Assembly: GCA_021773115.1 (NCBI GenBank)
Contig: JAJFKS010000006.1
Coordinates: 439,266 to 503,265 of the forward strand
Direction of reading: 5' to 3'
DNA: 64,000 bases
From: Woeseiaceae bacterium
GTDB lineage: Bacteria > Pseudomonadota > Gammaproteobacteria > Steroidobacterales > Woeseiaceae
The translations under genes and the position numbers were made by a program. Numbering within the stretch: position 1 is the first letter of the stretch; each line of letters starts with the position of its first letter. Positions 34,617-43,134 of the stretch are shown here, piece after piece. The notes beneath the pieces were generated by a model, which saw only the letters and a program-made list of their open reading frames with translations, was not told the origin of the DNA and ran no database searches.

Positions 34617-35911
34617 ACCGTCTTATCACGCTGATCGCGACCCTCATCATTGCCGCACCCGCCCTTGCAGAGACAACGGCAATCGTTGGCGGTACGATTC
34701 ATACCGTCGGCCCGCAAGGCACGATTGAGAACGCAACAATTGTGATCGTAGACGGCAAAATTCAGGCTGTCGGCTCCGGTGTTCGTGTACCCGCCGGCGC
34801 AAGCACTGTCGATGCGCGTGGCAAGATCATCACCCCCGGACTGTTCAGTCCGCTCGGACATCTCGGACTGGTTGAAGTCGGCAGTTCGGCCGGACCGGTG
34901 GATTCATCGCAGGCTGGTGAGCAGTTTACCGCCGGCTTTGATGTGGCTGACGCCTACAACCGGCGTTCAGCGCTCATTCCGATTCAACGTATTGAAGGGG
35001 TGACGCGCGCGGCGATTACACCGTCGCCGGGAGCCCCGGATGCGCTGGGCAACATGGGACATGTACTGTCCGGACTCGCTGCGATTGTCAACCTCGGCGA
35101 CAGTAACGTTCTCGACAAGCGCAGCGCAGCGATGATCGTGACGCTGGGTGAAACTGGCAGTCATTTCGCGGCAGGCTCGCGCAGCAATGCCTGGCTGGTG
35201 CTGCGCAATGCGCTTGATGAAGCCATCGACTACCGCGACCACAAAGGCGACTTTGAGCGTGGCATGCGTCGTGACTATCAGCACAGCATCGCCGACCTGG
35301 AAGCACTGCAGGGTGTCGTTGCGGGCGACATTCCGATGCTGGTCGAAGTTGATCGCGCCAGTGATATCGAAGTGCTGATCGCGCTCAGTAATGAGTACCA
35401 ACTGCGCGCGATCATTAGCGGTGGTGCCGAGGCGTGGATGCTCGCCGACGAACTTGCCGCAGCGAAAATACCGGTCATTCTTGCGGTCGTCGAAAATCTT
35501 CCCGGTAATTTCGATCGCATCAATGCCCGTCGCGGCAGTGCGACCATTCTCGCGGCGGCCGGCGTGTCATTTGCCCTCGCCGATAGCAGCAGCCTGAGTC
35601 ACAACGCGCGTAACATCACACAGTCCGCCGGCAATGCGGTCGCCGACGGGCTGGATTGGGATGCAGCGCTGCGAGCAATTACGCTCACACCGGCTGAAAT
35701 CTATGGCGTGGCGGACACTGTCGGCAGTATCGAAACCGGCAAGGCCGCGGACCTCGTCATCTGGCCGGCAGATCCGCTCGAATTGACGAGCTACGCCGAC
35801 CAGGTATTCATCAATGGGGTTGCGATCCCGATGCAAAGTCGCCAGACCCTGTTGCGGGATCGCTACCTGCAAACGGATTCCGGCAAGCCACCGGCCTATC
35901 GTGACCGATAG
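34613..35911 (+). CDS. secreted amidohydrolase-like protein, poor metal site
   Basis: The 432-residue protein has a signal peptide (cleavage after 'APALA', residue 19-20) and the N- and C-terminal composite-domain strands of amidohydrolases ('IVGGTIHTVGPQGTIENATIVIVDGKIQAVG', 'IETGKAADLVIWPADPLEL'). The segment where the metal HxH should stand reads 'GKIITPGLFSPLGHLGLVEVG', so the canonical 'DxHxH' is lost, and the other His positions are also not obvious. It may be a catalytically impaired partner of the preceding lipoprotein, with which it overlaps by four bases. Whether it has activity is unknown. Confidence 0.82.
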   Translation: MNRLITLIATLIIAAPALAETTAIVGGTIHTVGPQGTIENATIVIVDGKIQAVGSGVRVPAGASTVDARGKIITPGLFSPLGHLGLVEVGSSAGPVDSSQAGEQFTAGFDVADAYNRRSALIPIQRIEGVTRAAITPSPGAPDALGNMGHVLSGLAAIVNLGDSNVLDKRSAAMIVTLGETGSHFAAGSRSNAWLVLRNALDEAIDYRDHKGDFERGMRRDYQHSIADLEALQGVVAGDIPMLVEVDRASDIEVLIALSNEYQLRAIISGGAEAWMLADELAAAKIPVILAVVENLPGNFDRINARRGSATILAAAGVSFALADSSSLSHNARNITQSAGNAVADGLDWDAALRAITLTPAEIYGVADTVGSIETGKAADLVIWPADPLELTSYADQVFINGVAIPMQSRQTLLRDRYLQTDSGKPPAYRDR

Positions 35912-35918
35912 GCCGGTG
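35889..35918. terminator. convergent-gene hairpin (13-bp stem, TGAC loop)
   Basis: CACCGGCCTATCG pairs perfectly with CGATAGGCCGGTG around a TGAC loop. The right arm contains the TAG stop of the upstream amidohydrolase, and the hairpin lies 8 bases from the stop of the convergent propeller fusion. The T-run is weak on both strands, so it may act as a bidirectional terminator or as an RNA 3' end stabiliser. Confidence 0.5.
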
Positions 35919-35926
35919 CGTTCGAT

Positions 35927-38900
35927 TTATTGCCAATAGAACGGCTTCGTCATTCGATTCCCGGTGAGCTTTTCATTCAGGGTCGCCGCGTCGTACAGTC
36001 GGCCATTGAGCATCACCATGTTCACTTTGTCTGACTGATAGATGTCCTCGAGCACATTGGCGTCGAGGACAACCAGGTCAGCAAGCTTGCCGACTTCCAG
36101 CGAACCGAGATCGTCGCTGTAGCCCAGCGCAGTCGCGGGCACAATCGTTGCCGCACGCAGGGCTTCGATCGGTGACATGCCGCCCTGCACAAAGCCCCAG
36201 ACTTCCCAGTGACTGGCCAGGCCTTCACGCTGGCCGTGCGCTCCGATGCTGACAAGAACGCCGCGGTCTGCCAGTAGCTTCGCAGTCGCGGCATTGACCG
36301 CATGGTAGTAGTCTTCCTCGGGCGCCAGTACGCGCCGCACCGTTCGTGGCTGCAAGATATGCGGCGGCACGTACTTCGACAAGATCGGATGCTCCCAGAC
36401 GTTGGACTTCTGATACCAGTAATCTTCACCGCGCAATCCACCGTAGGTCACACCGAGGGTCGGTGTGTACGCAACTTTCGTCTGGCTCCAGAACTGCAGC
36501 ACGTCGTCGTACAGCATCGACTGCGGTAAATTGTGTTCAATCGTGCTGTTGCCATCGGCAACCATCGACAGGTCCATGTGGAACTGCGAAGCACCTTCAG
36601 ACACCACCAGCATGCCTTCTTCTCTCGCTGCCGTCGTTACTTGCTGGCGCTGCTCACGCCGCGGCTGATTGTAATTCTTGATACTGCCGGCGCCCTGCGC
36701 CTTCAGCCGTCGCACATGGTTGCGAGCATCATCGAGTGAATTGATATCTGCGAAGTATGTCGAACGAGCGCCATAGACGATATCGCCCGTCGAAAACGTG
36801 CGCGGTGCCAAAATGATGCCGGCGCGCTGCATCTCGGATGCTGCGAAGATTTCGGTCGCATCATTGGACGGATCGTGAATTGTCGTTACGCCGAAGGCCA
36901 ACGTCGCATAGGTCATCCAGTTCTGTTCCGGAATAATACCGACACCGGACGAGCCATGTGCATGGGCATCAACGAAACCAGGTACGATGGTTTTGCCGGA
37001 AACATCAACTTCGATCGCAGCTGCCGGAATCTCGATATCGCCGGCGGCACCGACCGCGCTGATGCGGTTGCCGTCGACAATGATTATGCCGTTCTCAATG
37101 ACACCACCATCTTCGGCGGCCATCGTAATCACTTGTGCGCCGACCAGTGCAACGACCGTCGTCGGCACGTCAGATTTGAGTGTCATGGACAGCGATACAC
37201 CATCGAGTGGTGCTTTGTAGCCGCCCTCGCCCTGGTCATCAGCGTCTGCAAACAGTTCGTCGGTGGACGCGTCGAACAGTGTCGCACCGAGCGACCAGAA
37301 AAGCGTTTGTCCGTCGCCACTCCAGTGCGGGTAGTTACCGCCATCGCCACTGGCGCGCGTCATTGTCACACTGGACACACTGGTCGAAATGGACAAGGGC
37401 TTGCCGCCCGGCGGCAGTGGCAATACATAAATATTGTAATTTTGGCGGAATGCAAAATGACGATCATCGGGCGCGACTTCATATCGCACCAGGTGTTCAC
37501 CCACAGCGTGGGTACGCGCCTTCTCGCCCTGCAGGTCGACACTGACAAGCTGGCGCCCACCTTCCCCGGTGCGAGTAACGTAAAGTCGCTCATTACTCGA
37601 GCCGAAATGTGGGTTCCCCCCATTGTCGGTAATCAGCCGGGCAGCACCACCACTGCTCGGCACCAGGAATACACCGGTTTGCATTGACCAGTCGGACGAG
37701 GTCAGGAAACCGCCGCTGTTGGCGAAATACACAACGGATTTTCCATCCGGCGAAAAGCGCGGCGCGTGATAGTGACCCGGGCTGCGTGTCAGGCGGGCGC
37801 TGCTACCGCCGCTCGCGCGAACGCGATGGACATGCGCGAGTTCTGCATCGTCCCAGGTAATAAACGCAATGTGTTTTCCGTCGCGCGACCAACTGGGATC
37901 GTACTCGAAATGATCGTCGGCATCCCGCGTGAGTCGTTTCGGCGTGCCGTCCGGCAGGACCTTTACATAGAGTCGACCGGCGCTTTCAAAAACCACCTTT
38001 GTGCCATCGGGCGAGACCTCGGCATTACGCACCATCGTCGTATTGAAACTGTCGGGCGCGACAGTCACTTTTGGACGAGGCGGATCGTAGATGGTGCGAG
38101 TGTCGTTGACGTGAAAATCGATGTCGCTGACCTGCTTGCTCGCGATATCGACCCGCTTGATGCCACCACCGGCCCAAAATACGACACTTTTTGAGTCTGG
38201 CATCCAGTCCATAGCGGGATACGCACCGTGCGTGCCCCAGACCTCCTGCAAGTCCTGGTCGAGATGCTCGTAAATCGAAAATTCAGCGCCGCTCGTCAGA
38301 TTTTTCAGGAACAAGGCGCTTTTGCCACGAATCCGGCGCACGAACGCGAGGTGTTTGCCATCCGGTGACGGCGTCGGACGAACAGCGCCACCGGCGGCAC
38401 TAACGAAGTCTTCACTCAGGCCTTTTTCCAGGTCGAAGCGCCTGATCGCCATCACCTGAGCATTGGAATCCTGAGCGTACTGGAACGTGCCACCCGGTGT
38501 TTGGTCGAGTGAATAGTAAATATAGCGACCATCCGGAGAGAACGCGGCTTCACCAAGCGCTTTTTGATGGTCTTCGTCCGGACGTTCAACGACGGGAACA
38601 CCCACACCGCCTTTGCGGTGATAAATCCAGATTTCACCGGTACCCGCCGAACGCGTGGTCGTAAAGTGCTTCTTCGCCGCAATATATTCGCCGTCCGGTG
38701 ACCAGTACGGATTATTGAGCAGTCGAAAATCTTCTTTCGTCAGCTGATGTGCGTCACTGCCGTCGGCGTTCATGATCCAGATGTTGTCGCCACCCCCGGC
38801 ATCACTTGTAAACGCGATTTCGGAGCCATCCGGTGAAAAACGCGGCTGCATGGACCAGGCAAATCCGCTGTTAATTGCCTTCGCTTCGCCACCGCTGACC

Positions 38901-39124
38901 GGAACGACGTAAATGTCGCCCAGCAGGTCAAACGCAATCGATTGACCGTCCGGGCTGACGTCGATACTCATCCAGGTACCGGTGCGGGTATCGATCGCAA
39001 TCTCTCGCGACTCACCCGGAATCGCGCTGACGTCCCATTTTTGGTCGTCGTCGCCGAGTACTGCAAGCGGCAGGATTGCCAGTACGGTTACGAAGATTTT
39101 GTTCGAGTTCATCTTGAGCCTCAT
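35927..39124 (-). CDS. secreted PD40 beta-propeller / amidohydrolase fusion
   Basis: This 1065-residue protein has a signal peptide (about residues 5-24) followed by about 620 residues of TolB-like WD40/PD40 blades, seen as repeated 'FSPDGxxIAF' and 'WSPDGEYIAA' phrases. A complete amidohydrolase domain follows from about residue 660: 'GKTIVPGFVDAHAHGSSG' (HxH), 'MLVVSEGASQFHMDLSMVADGNSTIEH', 'VLVSIGAHGQREGL', 'LGSLEVGKLADLVVLDANV'. Such fusions are usually exported and thought to degrade peptides. The ATG at 39124 overlaps the stop of the C39-peptidase ABC exporter (ATGA); MNSNKIF at 39112 is an alternative start. It is convergent with the two other amidohydrolases. Confidence 0.9.
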   Translation of the reverse strand: MRLKMNSNKIFVTVLAILPLAVLGDDDQKWDVSAIPGESREIAIDTRTGTWMSIDVSPDGQSIAFDLLGDIYVVPVSGGEAKAINSGFAWSMQPRFSPDGSEIAFTSDAGGGDNIWIMNADGSDAHQLTKEDFRLLNNPYWSPDGEYIAAKKHFTTTRSAGTGEIWIYHRKGGVGVPVVERPDEDHQKALGEAAFSPDGRYIYYSLDQTPGGTFQYAQDSNAQVMAIRRFDLEKGLSEDFVSAAGGAVRPTPSPDGKHLAFVRRIRGKSALFLKNLTSGAEFSIYEHLDQDLQEVWGTHGAYPAMDWMPDSKSVVFWAGGGIKRVDIASKQVSDIDFHVNDTRTIYDPPRPKVTVAPDSFNTTMVRNAEVSPDGTKVVFESAGRLYVKVLPDGTPKRLTRDADDHFEYDPSWSRDGKHIAFITWDDAELAHVHRVRASGGSSARLTRSPGHYHAPRFSPDGKSVVYFANSGGFLTSSDWSMQTGVFLVPSSGGAARLITDNGGNPHFGSSNERLYVTRTGEGGRQLVSVDLQGEKARTHAVGEHLVRYEVAPDDRHFAFRQNYNIYVLPLPPGGKPLSISTSVSSVTMTRASGDGGNYPHWSGDGQTLFWSLGATLFDASTDELFADADDQGEGGYKAPLDGVSLSMTLKSDVPTTVVALVGAQVITMAAEDGGVIENGIIIVDGNRISAVGAAGDIEIPAAAIEVDVSGKTIVPGFVDAHAHGSSGVGIIPEQNWMTYATLAFGVTTIHDPSNDATEIFAASEMQRAGIILAPRTFSTGDIVYGARSTYFADINSLDDARNHVRRLKAQGAGSIKNYNQPRREQRQQVTTAAREEGMLVVSEGASQFHMDLSMVADGNSTIEHNLPQSMLYDDVLQFWSQTKVAYTPTLGVTYGGLRGEDYWYQKSNVWEHPILSKYVPPHILQPRTVRRVLAPEEDYYHAVNAATAKLLADRGVLVSIGAHGQREGLASHWEVWGFVQGGMSPIEALRAATIVPATALGYSDDLGSLEVGKLADLVVLDANVLEDIYQSDKVNMVMLNGRLYDAATLNEKLTGNRMTKPFYWQ

Positions 39125-41244
39125 TCGTTCAGGGATGGCGGGGATGATAGCAGCCTTCCTTTGTGCAGCCAGAGCACCTCATCGGCAGCCTGTAGCATCA
39201 AATCACTATGCGACACGACGATTTTGGTTGCGGGCAGCTGCCTTAGTGATGCGATGACTCGACGCTCGAGCGCACAGTCAAGGCCGCTGCTGGCTTCATC
39301 GAGCAGCAATAATGCGGGACGCCGGTAGAAAGCACGTGCCAGCAATATCCTCTGTACCTGGCCACATGACAGCGACGAGCCGAGATCACCGATTCGTGTT
39401 TCGTACGCCATGGGCAGGGCCTCCAATTCGGGTGCGATACAGGCAGCGATCGCCGACGCCCTGACACGCAGCATGTCGATATCGGTGCTGAACAACGCGA
39501 TATTCTCGGCAACAGAGCCTTTAAGCAGTGCATCGTCCTGAAACACTGTCGCCATTTTCGATCTGAGACTTTTAAGACTTAGCTGTGCCGCCGGACGTCC
39601 CGCCAGCAACAATTCGCCTTCTTCAGCCAATACATTGCCCGCGATTACCTGCAGCACAGTGCTCTTGCCGGCACCGGACGGGCCGGCGATCACCGTCAGT
39701 GCCGACTCCGGAAACAACGCACTGCAGTCCTGGAGAATTGGCGCCTCATCTTGCGAATAGGAAAATGACAGCTTCCTCAATTCGATATCGCCGATGCCTG
39801 AGTGCACGTCACGACCCTGGTCTCTCTCCTCCTCGCTGAAGATGACATCGGACAAACGTCTGAGTGGCACCTCAAGCAACTTGTACTCCATGAGGCGATC
39901 GACGATGCCGGAGCAGCGCGTCGTGAACATGCCGAGATAGGCAACGTAGGCGGAGATCGCGCCGATTGTCATCTGTTGTGCCAGGCCATTTCGTGCCAGC
40001 CAGTAAATCGCAACAGTGCGCGCGCCCTGAAACAACAAGCTGCGAACGGCAGCGTCTGCGATCTGCAACTTGCCGAGTCGAATGCGTGTATTGGTCGTAC
40101 TGGCAAATAGATTTTGCCACTCAGCTTGCCGCTGCGGTTCACCGTTGCTGATCTTGATCGATTGCACGGCGCGCAGCGATTCGAGGAGGTGCGTCTGAAC
40201 GGATGATTCCGCTTGCGCGATATCGTTCGACAATCGCAAACTGCGGTGAAATATTGTCACGCGCCATAGACACCAGAGCAGCAGCGCGACAATCATCAGC
40301 AGCGTAAGTCCCGGTTCGTACAGAACCAGCACGCAACTGATCAGTACGACGAACAGCGTGTCGAGGACCAATGCCGGTACACCTTGAACGATAAAGTTCT
40401 GAATGTGCTGTAAAGACTGGATTCGGTGCTGAATATCGCCGAGCTCGCGACTGCGAAAAAAGCGGATCGGCAATCGAAACAGGCGATGCAAAACACGCGA
40501 TGTGATGTCGAATGACGTGACATGACCCAGGAACAGAAAGGTCAGTTGTCGCATCACGTTGGCAAGAAGCTGAAACAAAAGCAGTGCGAAGAACACGATG
40601 GCCACGACATTCAGCAACAACGGATCGCCGCGCGCCAGTACTTCATCGATAACAATCTGCAGATAAAACGGACTGGTGAGCAACAACAATTCGAAGATTA
40701 ATGCGAGCAACAGCCCTGCAAGAAATTTTCGACCGATGTCTGTGTCCTTTGCCAGCAAGCTCGACAACTTGAGTTGCAAGGGCCGTCTGGCGCGACGAAT
40801 TCGAGATTCGGATTTCACTTCGAGGGCGATACCGGTAAACGCGTCGCCTGCTGATGAGTGAGACTCCATGACGATTCCGCGGGAAGGATCGTACAGAGTC
40901 AGGCCGCGCCTGCTCACGGACTTCAGGATCAGAAAGTGATTGAAGCGCCAATGCAGGATACAGGGTGTGCTTAGGTTTCGGAGTTCGTGGTAGTCGCAGC
41001 GGATGGCGCGTGTGGACAGACCGAGATCGCGGCAGCAACTGTCGATACTGCCAAGTGTTGCGCCTTTTAAGGAGACGCTGTATCGGCGCCGCAGCGAGGT
41101 CAGGTCAGCGGCGATTCCAAAATAGTCTGCCAGCATCGCTACACAGGCAAGCCCGCACTCCGTTGCCGTCGATTGGCGCACGATGGAGAGCTTTCGGCTG
41201 TCACCAAAGTGAAGCCACGGAATCGCGGCAGCCCGATTTTTCAT
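39121..41244 (-). CDS. C39-peptidase ABC exporter (PCAT, bacteriocin/RiPP-type)
   Basis: This 707-residue protein has three parts. An N-terminal C39 protease covers about 18-150: Gln24 in 'VRQSTATECG', catalytic Cys30, His103 in 'FNHFLIL' and Asp119 in 'YDPSRG'. A six-helix ABC export domain spans about 165-450. The ATPase has Walker A 'GPSGAGKST', Q-loop 'VFQDDALLKGSVAENI', Walker B 'LLLDEASSGLD' and switch His 'VVSHSD'. The signature reads 'LSCGQ' instead of LSGGQ. PCATs cut double-glycine leaders and export the peptide. It follows the HlyD-type gene directly (TGAATG). No precursor peptide gene is seen nearby. Confidence 0.92.
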   Translation of the reverse strand: MKNRAAAIPWLHFGDSRKLSIVRQSTATECGLACVAMLADYFGIAADLTSLRRRYSVSLKGATLGSIDSCCRDLGLSTRAIRCDYHELRNLSTPCILHWRFNHFLILKSVSRRGLTLYDPSRGIVMESHSSAGDAFTGIALEVKSESRIRRARRPLQLKLSSLLAKDTDIGRKFLAGLLLALIFELLLLTSPFYLQIVIDEVLARGDPLLLNVVAIVFFALLLFQLLANVMRQLTFLFLGHVTSFDITSRVLHRLFRLPIRFFRSRELGDIQHRIQSLQHIQNFIVQGVPALVLDTLFVVLISCVLVLYEPGLTLLMIVALLLWCLWRVTIFHRSLRLSNDIAQAESSVQTHLLESLRAVQSIKISNGEPQRQAEWQNLFASTTNTRIRLGKLQIADAAVRSLLFQGARTVAIYWLARNGLAQQMTIGAISAYVAYLGMFTTRCSGIVDRLMEYKLLEVPLRRLSDVIFSEEERDQGRDVHSGIGDIELRKLSFSYSQDEAPILQDCSALFPESALTVIAGPSGAGKSTVLQVIAGNVLAEEGELLLAGRPAAQLSLKSLRSKMATVFQDDALLKGSVAENIALFSTDIDMLRVRASAIAACIAPELEALPMAYETRIGDLGSSLSCGQVQRILLARAFYRRPALLLLDEASSGLDCALERRVIASLRQLPATKIVVSHSDLMLQAADEVLWLHKGRLLSSPPSLNE

Positions 41245-42507
41245 TCAGGCTCCGGATCCGCGACCCAGACCCATCGGCTCCAGCAACCAGCTCAGTAGCT
41301 TCCTTTTCTCGAGGACGACATCTGCGACCAGCAACATGCCGGGCCTGAGGCTCACCGCGCCCAGGTCCGTCATGATGAGTGTGTCGTGAATCGACACGCT
41401 CAGTTTGTAGCTGGCCTCGGGCATCGGAAACGCTTGCGGCAGATCTGCCGGCAATAATACGAAGTCCGAGATACGGTCGACAGAACCACGAAAGAAGCCA
41501 AACTCCTGTTGCGGAAACGCGTCGTAAAGCAGGCGTACCTCCTGCCCGGGACGAATCAATCCCGCGGCCCGTGAGGGCACGTAAATCTCGGCACCAAGCT
41601 CCACATTGTCGGGCAATATAGTCATTAGCAATGTCTGCGCAGCAACGGTATTGCCCGCATGCACTTCGATCGAGGCCACAGTTCCGCTCACCGGTGAATT
41701 GATGACCGAAAGGCGCCGGGATTCATACTCTGCGATCTGTTGCGTTACTTTCGATCGTCGCAGACGCAACTCGGAGCGCTTGATCCGGGACTGCAACGGA
41801 ACTCCCTCGTCCTGCTTATTGATGGCTTCGCGGCTGCGCTGAAAGCTCGCCATTCTCTGCTGCAACGCACCGAGTTCCTGATGCAAAGCCCCAAGGTCTT
41901 GCTGCTGCTGCAACAGATCCCAGTCGCTGATCGCACCCTGGGCTGCCACTATTTCAAGTCGCTGCAGCTGGTCGTTGCCGGCGGCTATGCGTCGTTGCTG
42001 GTCGACAATTTGCCGGGTAAGCGAAACGATCTCTGCGTCTGCCTGTCGTATTTGCGCTGCCAGGCTGCCGCTGTCGAGCGCTTGATACTGCAGCGAAAGT
42101 TCCAGCTGCGAGTCGAGCTCGACGAGATCGCGCCGTAGTTGCGAAAGCAACTCCTCATGTTTGCTATGGCCACCGGACAACCGCGAATCACTGGACAAGT
42201 AGATCAGCGGCGCACCGGCCTGAACATGCTCGCCCGCTTCGCGAACCACGTCCTGAACCATTGCCGAGCTGCCGTGCACGATACGGTTGACACCGGGCTT
42301 CGACACCAGCCAGCCACGTGCCGATTCCTTGCGCGCGTATTCGACGGTACTGAGGAAAATCGTAGCGGATACGAATAGCAGAACGACCAGTGCGCCTAGC
42401 CAGGCCCATGCCTGTGGCATCAGGCAAATCGGTCGCCCGGGCATTTTTCGGCGTAAAGACTGGATGGCCTGTTGTCGAAACAGGTTTTCGGTCCGGATGT
42501 TGTTCAT
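41245..42507 (-). CDS. HlyD-family periplasmic adaptor for the C39 exporter
   Basis: From ATG 42507 the protein has 420 residues; an ATG at 42537 is possible, and 'LFRQQAIQS' right after MNN fits the family start. It has one membrane helix (about 33-53) and a beta-barrel/lipoyl half 'GWLVSKPGVNRIVHGSSAMVQDVVREAGEHVQAGAPLIYL'. A long coiled coil covers about 115-245 ('LRRDLVELDSQLELSLQ' through 'LHQELGALQQRMASFQRS'), followed by the second lipoyl half 'VINSPVSGTVASIEVHAGNTVAAQTLL'. It bridges the inner-membrane exporter to an outer-membrane channel such as TolC, which is not encoded here. Its stop abuts the exporter ATG. Confidence 0.9.
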   Translation of the reverse strand: MNNIRTENLFRQQAIQSLRRKMPGRPICLMPQAWAWLGALVVLLFVSATIFLSTVEYARKESARGWLVSKPGVNRIVHGSSAMVQDVVREAGEHVQAGAPLIYLSSDSRLSGGHSKHEELLSQLRRDLVELDSQLELSLQYQALDSGSLAAQIRQADAEIVSLTRQIVDQQRRIAAGNDQLQRLEIVAAQGAISDWDLLQQQQDLGALHQELGALQQRMASFQRSREAINKQDEGVPLQSRIKRSELRLRRSKVTQQIAEYESRRLSVINSPVSGTVASIEVHAGNTVAAQTLLMTILPDNVELGAEIYVPSRAAGLIRPGQEVRLLYDAFPQQEFGFFRGSVDRISDFVLLPADLPQAFPMPEASYKLSVSIHDTLIMTDLGAVSLRPGMLLVADVVLEKRKLLSWLLEPMGLGRGSGA

Positions 42508-42597
42508 GTCCCAGTGTGAGTTTTGGTCGCCACACATCGCAAAGACCAAATGCCGGGAATACTTGAAGATACGTGCCGCGTTCGTGGGAAGTTCAGA

Positions 42598-43101
42598 TCA
42601 AGGTGCCAGAGATTTCTTGCGGCGTCGGTCCAGGTAGCGCGGGACCTGCATCGCCGGGATCAGGATGAAATACATGTGTCCTGCGACCTGGACCCAGTCG
42701 TTTGGCAGGGTAAGCGCGAGCAAAATCGACAACGCGCCGAAGCCCGCAGCAATCGCCCACGTGTGCACATGGTTTCTGCTTCTTTGCTGCTCAACCTGAT
42801 TCAATCCCAGCGATTTGCTGTTTTGCATTGCTATACGAAACAGGATGCCGGAGAACAATCCCTCGAATATCATTCTTAGCGGGTAAACATAAACCAGCAT
42901 CACAAAAATCAACGCGAGGCTGTAAAGAATGGTCCTGGAGTTCTCCAGTCCATACCAACGGCTCCATAATCGATGCTGGAGCCAGAACATCATGAGTACC
43001 GCGAAGCTGGCCGCGAACCCTGGTATGCGTTTGACGGCCGCCAGAATTTCGGTGAAGTTCGATGGGATTTCGTCGAAAGAAATGACGAGCAGCGTCAACA
43101 C
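42598..43101 (-). CDS. TMEM175/DUF1211-like membrane protein, apparently N-truncated
   Basis: The 167-residue frame has about four membrane helices and the family-like 'VLTLLVISFDEIPSNFTEILAAVKRIPGFAASFAVLMMFW' and 'LYSLALIFVMLVYVYPLR'. The codons before the only usable start (GTG 43101) read D-F-D-A-A-F-A-F, equivalent to the 'FSDxxFAFxxTLLV' opening of TMEM175-type channels, but an in-frame TAA (43128-43126 region) stands just before them. So the conserved first-helix motif is not translated from this start. It may be a pseudogene, or start within the motif. It sits between the LysR gene and the HlyD gene on the same strand. Confidence 0.6.
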   Translation of the reverse strand: MLTLLVISFDEIPSNFTEILAAVKRIPGFAASFAVLMMFWLQHRLWSRWYGLENSRTILYSLALIFVMLVYVYPLRMIFEGLFSGILFRIAMQNSKSLGLNQVEQQRSRNHVHTWAIAAGFGALSILLALTLPNDWVQVAGHMYFILIPAMQVPRYLDRRRKKSLAP

Positions 43102-43134
43102 AAATGCGAAAGCGGCATCAAAATCTTACGGGCT

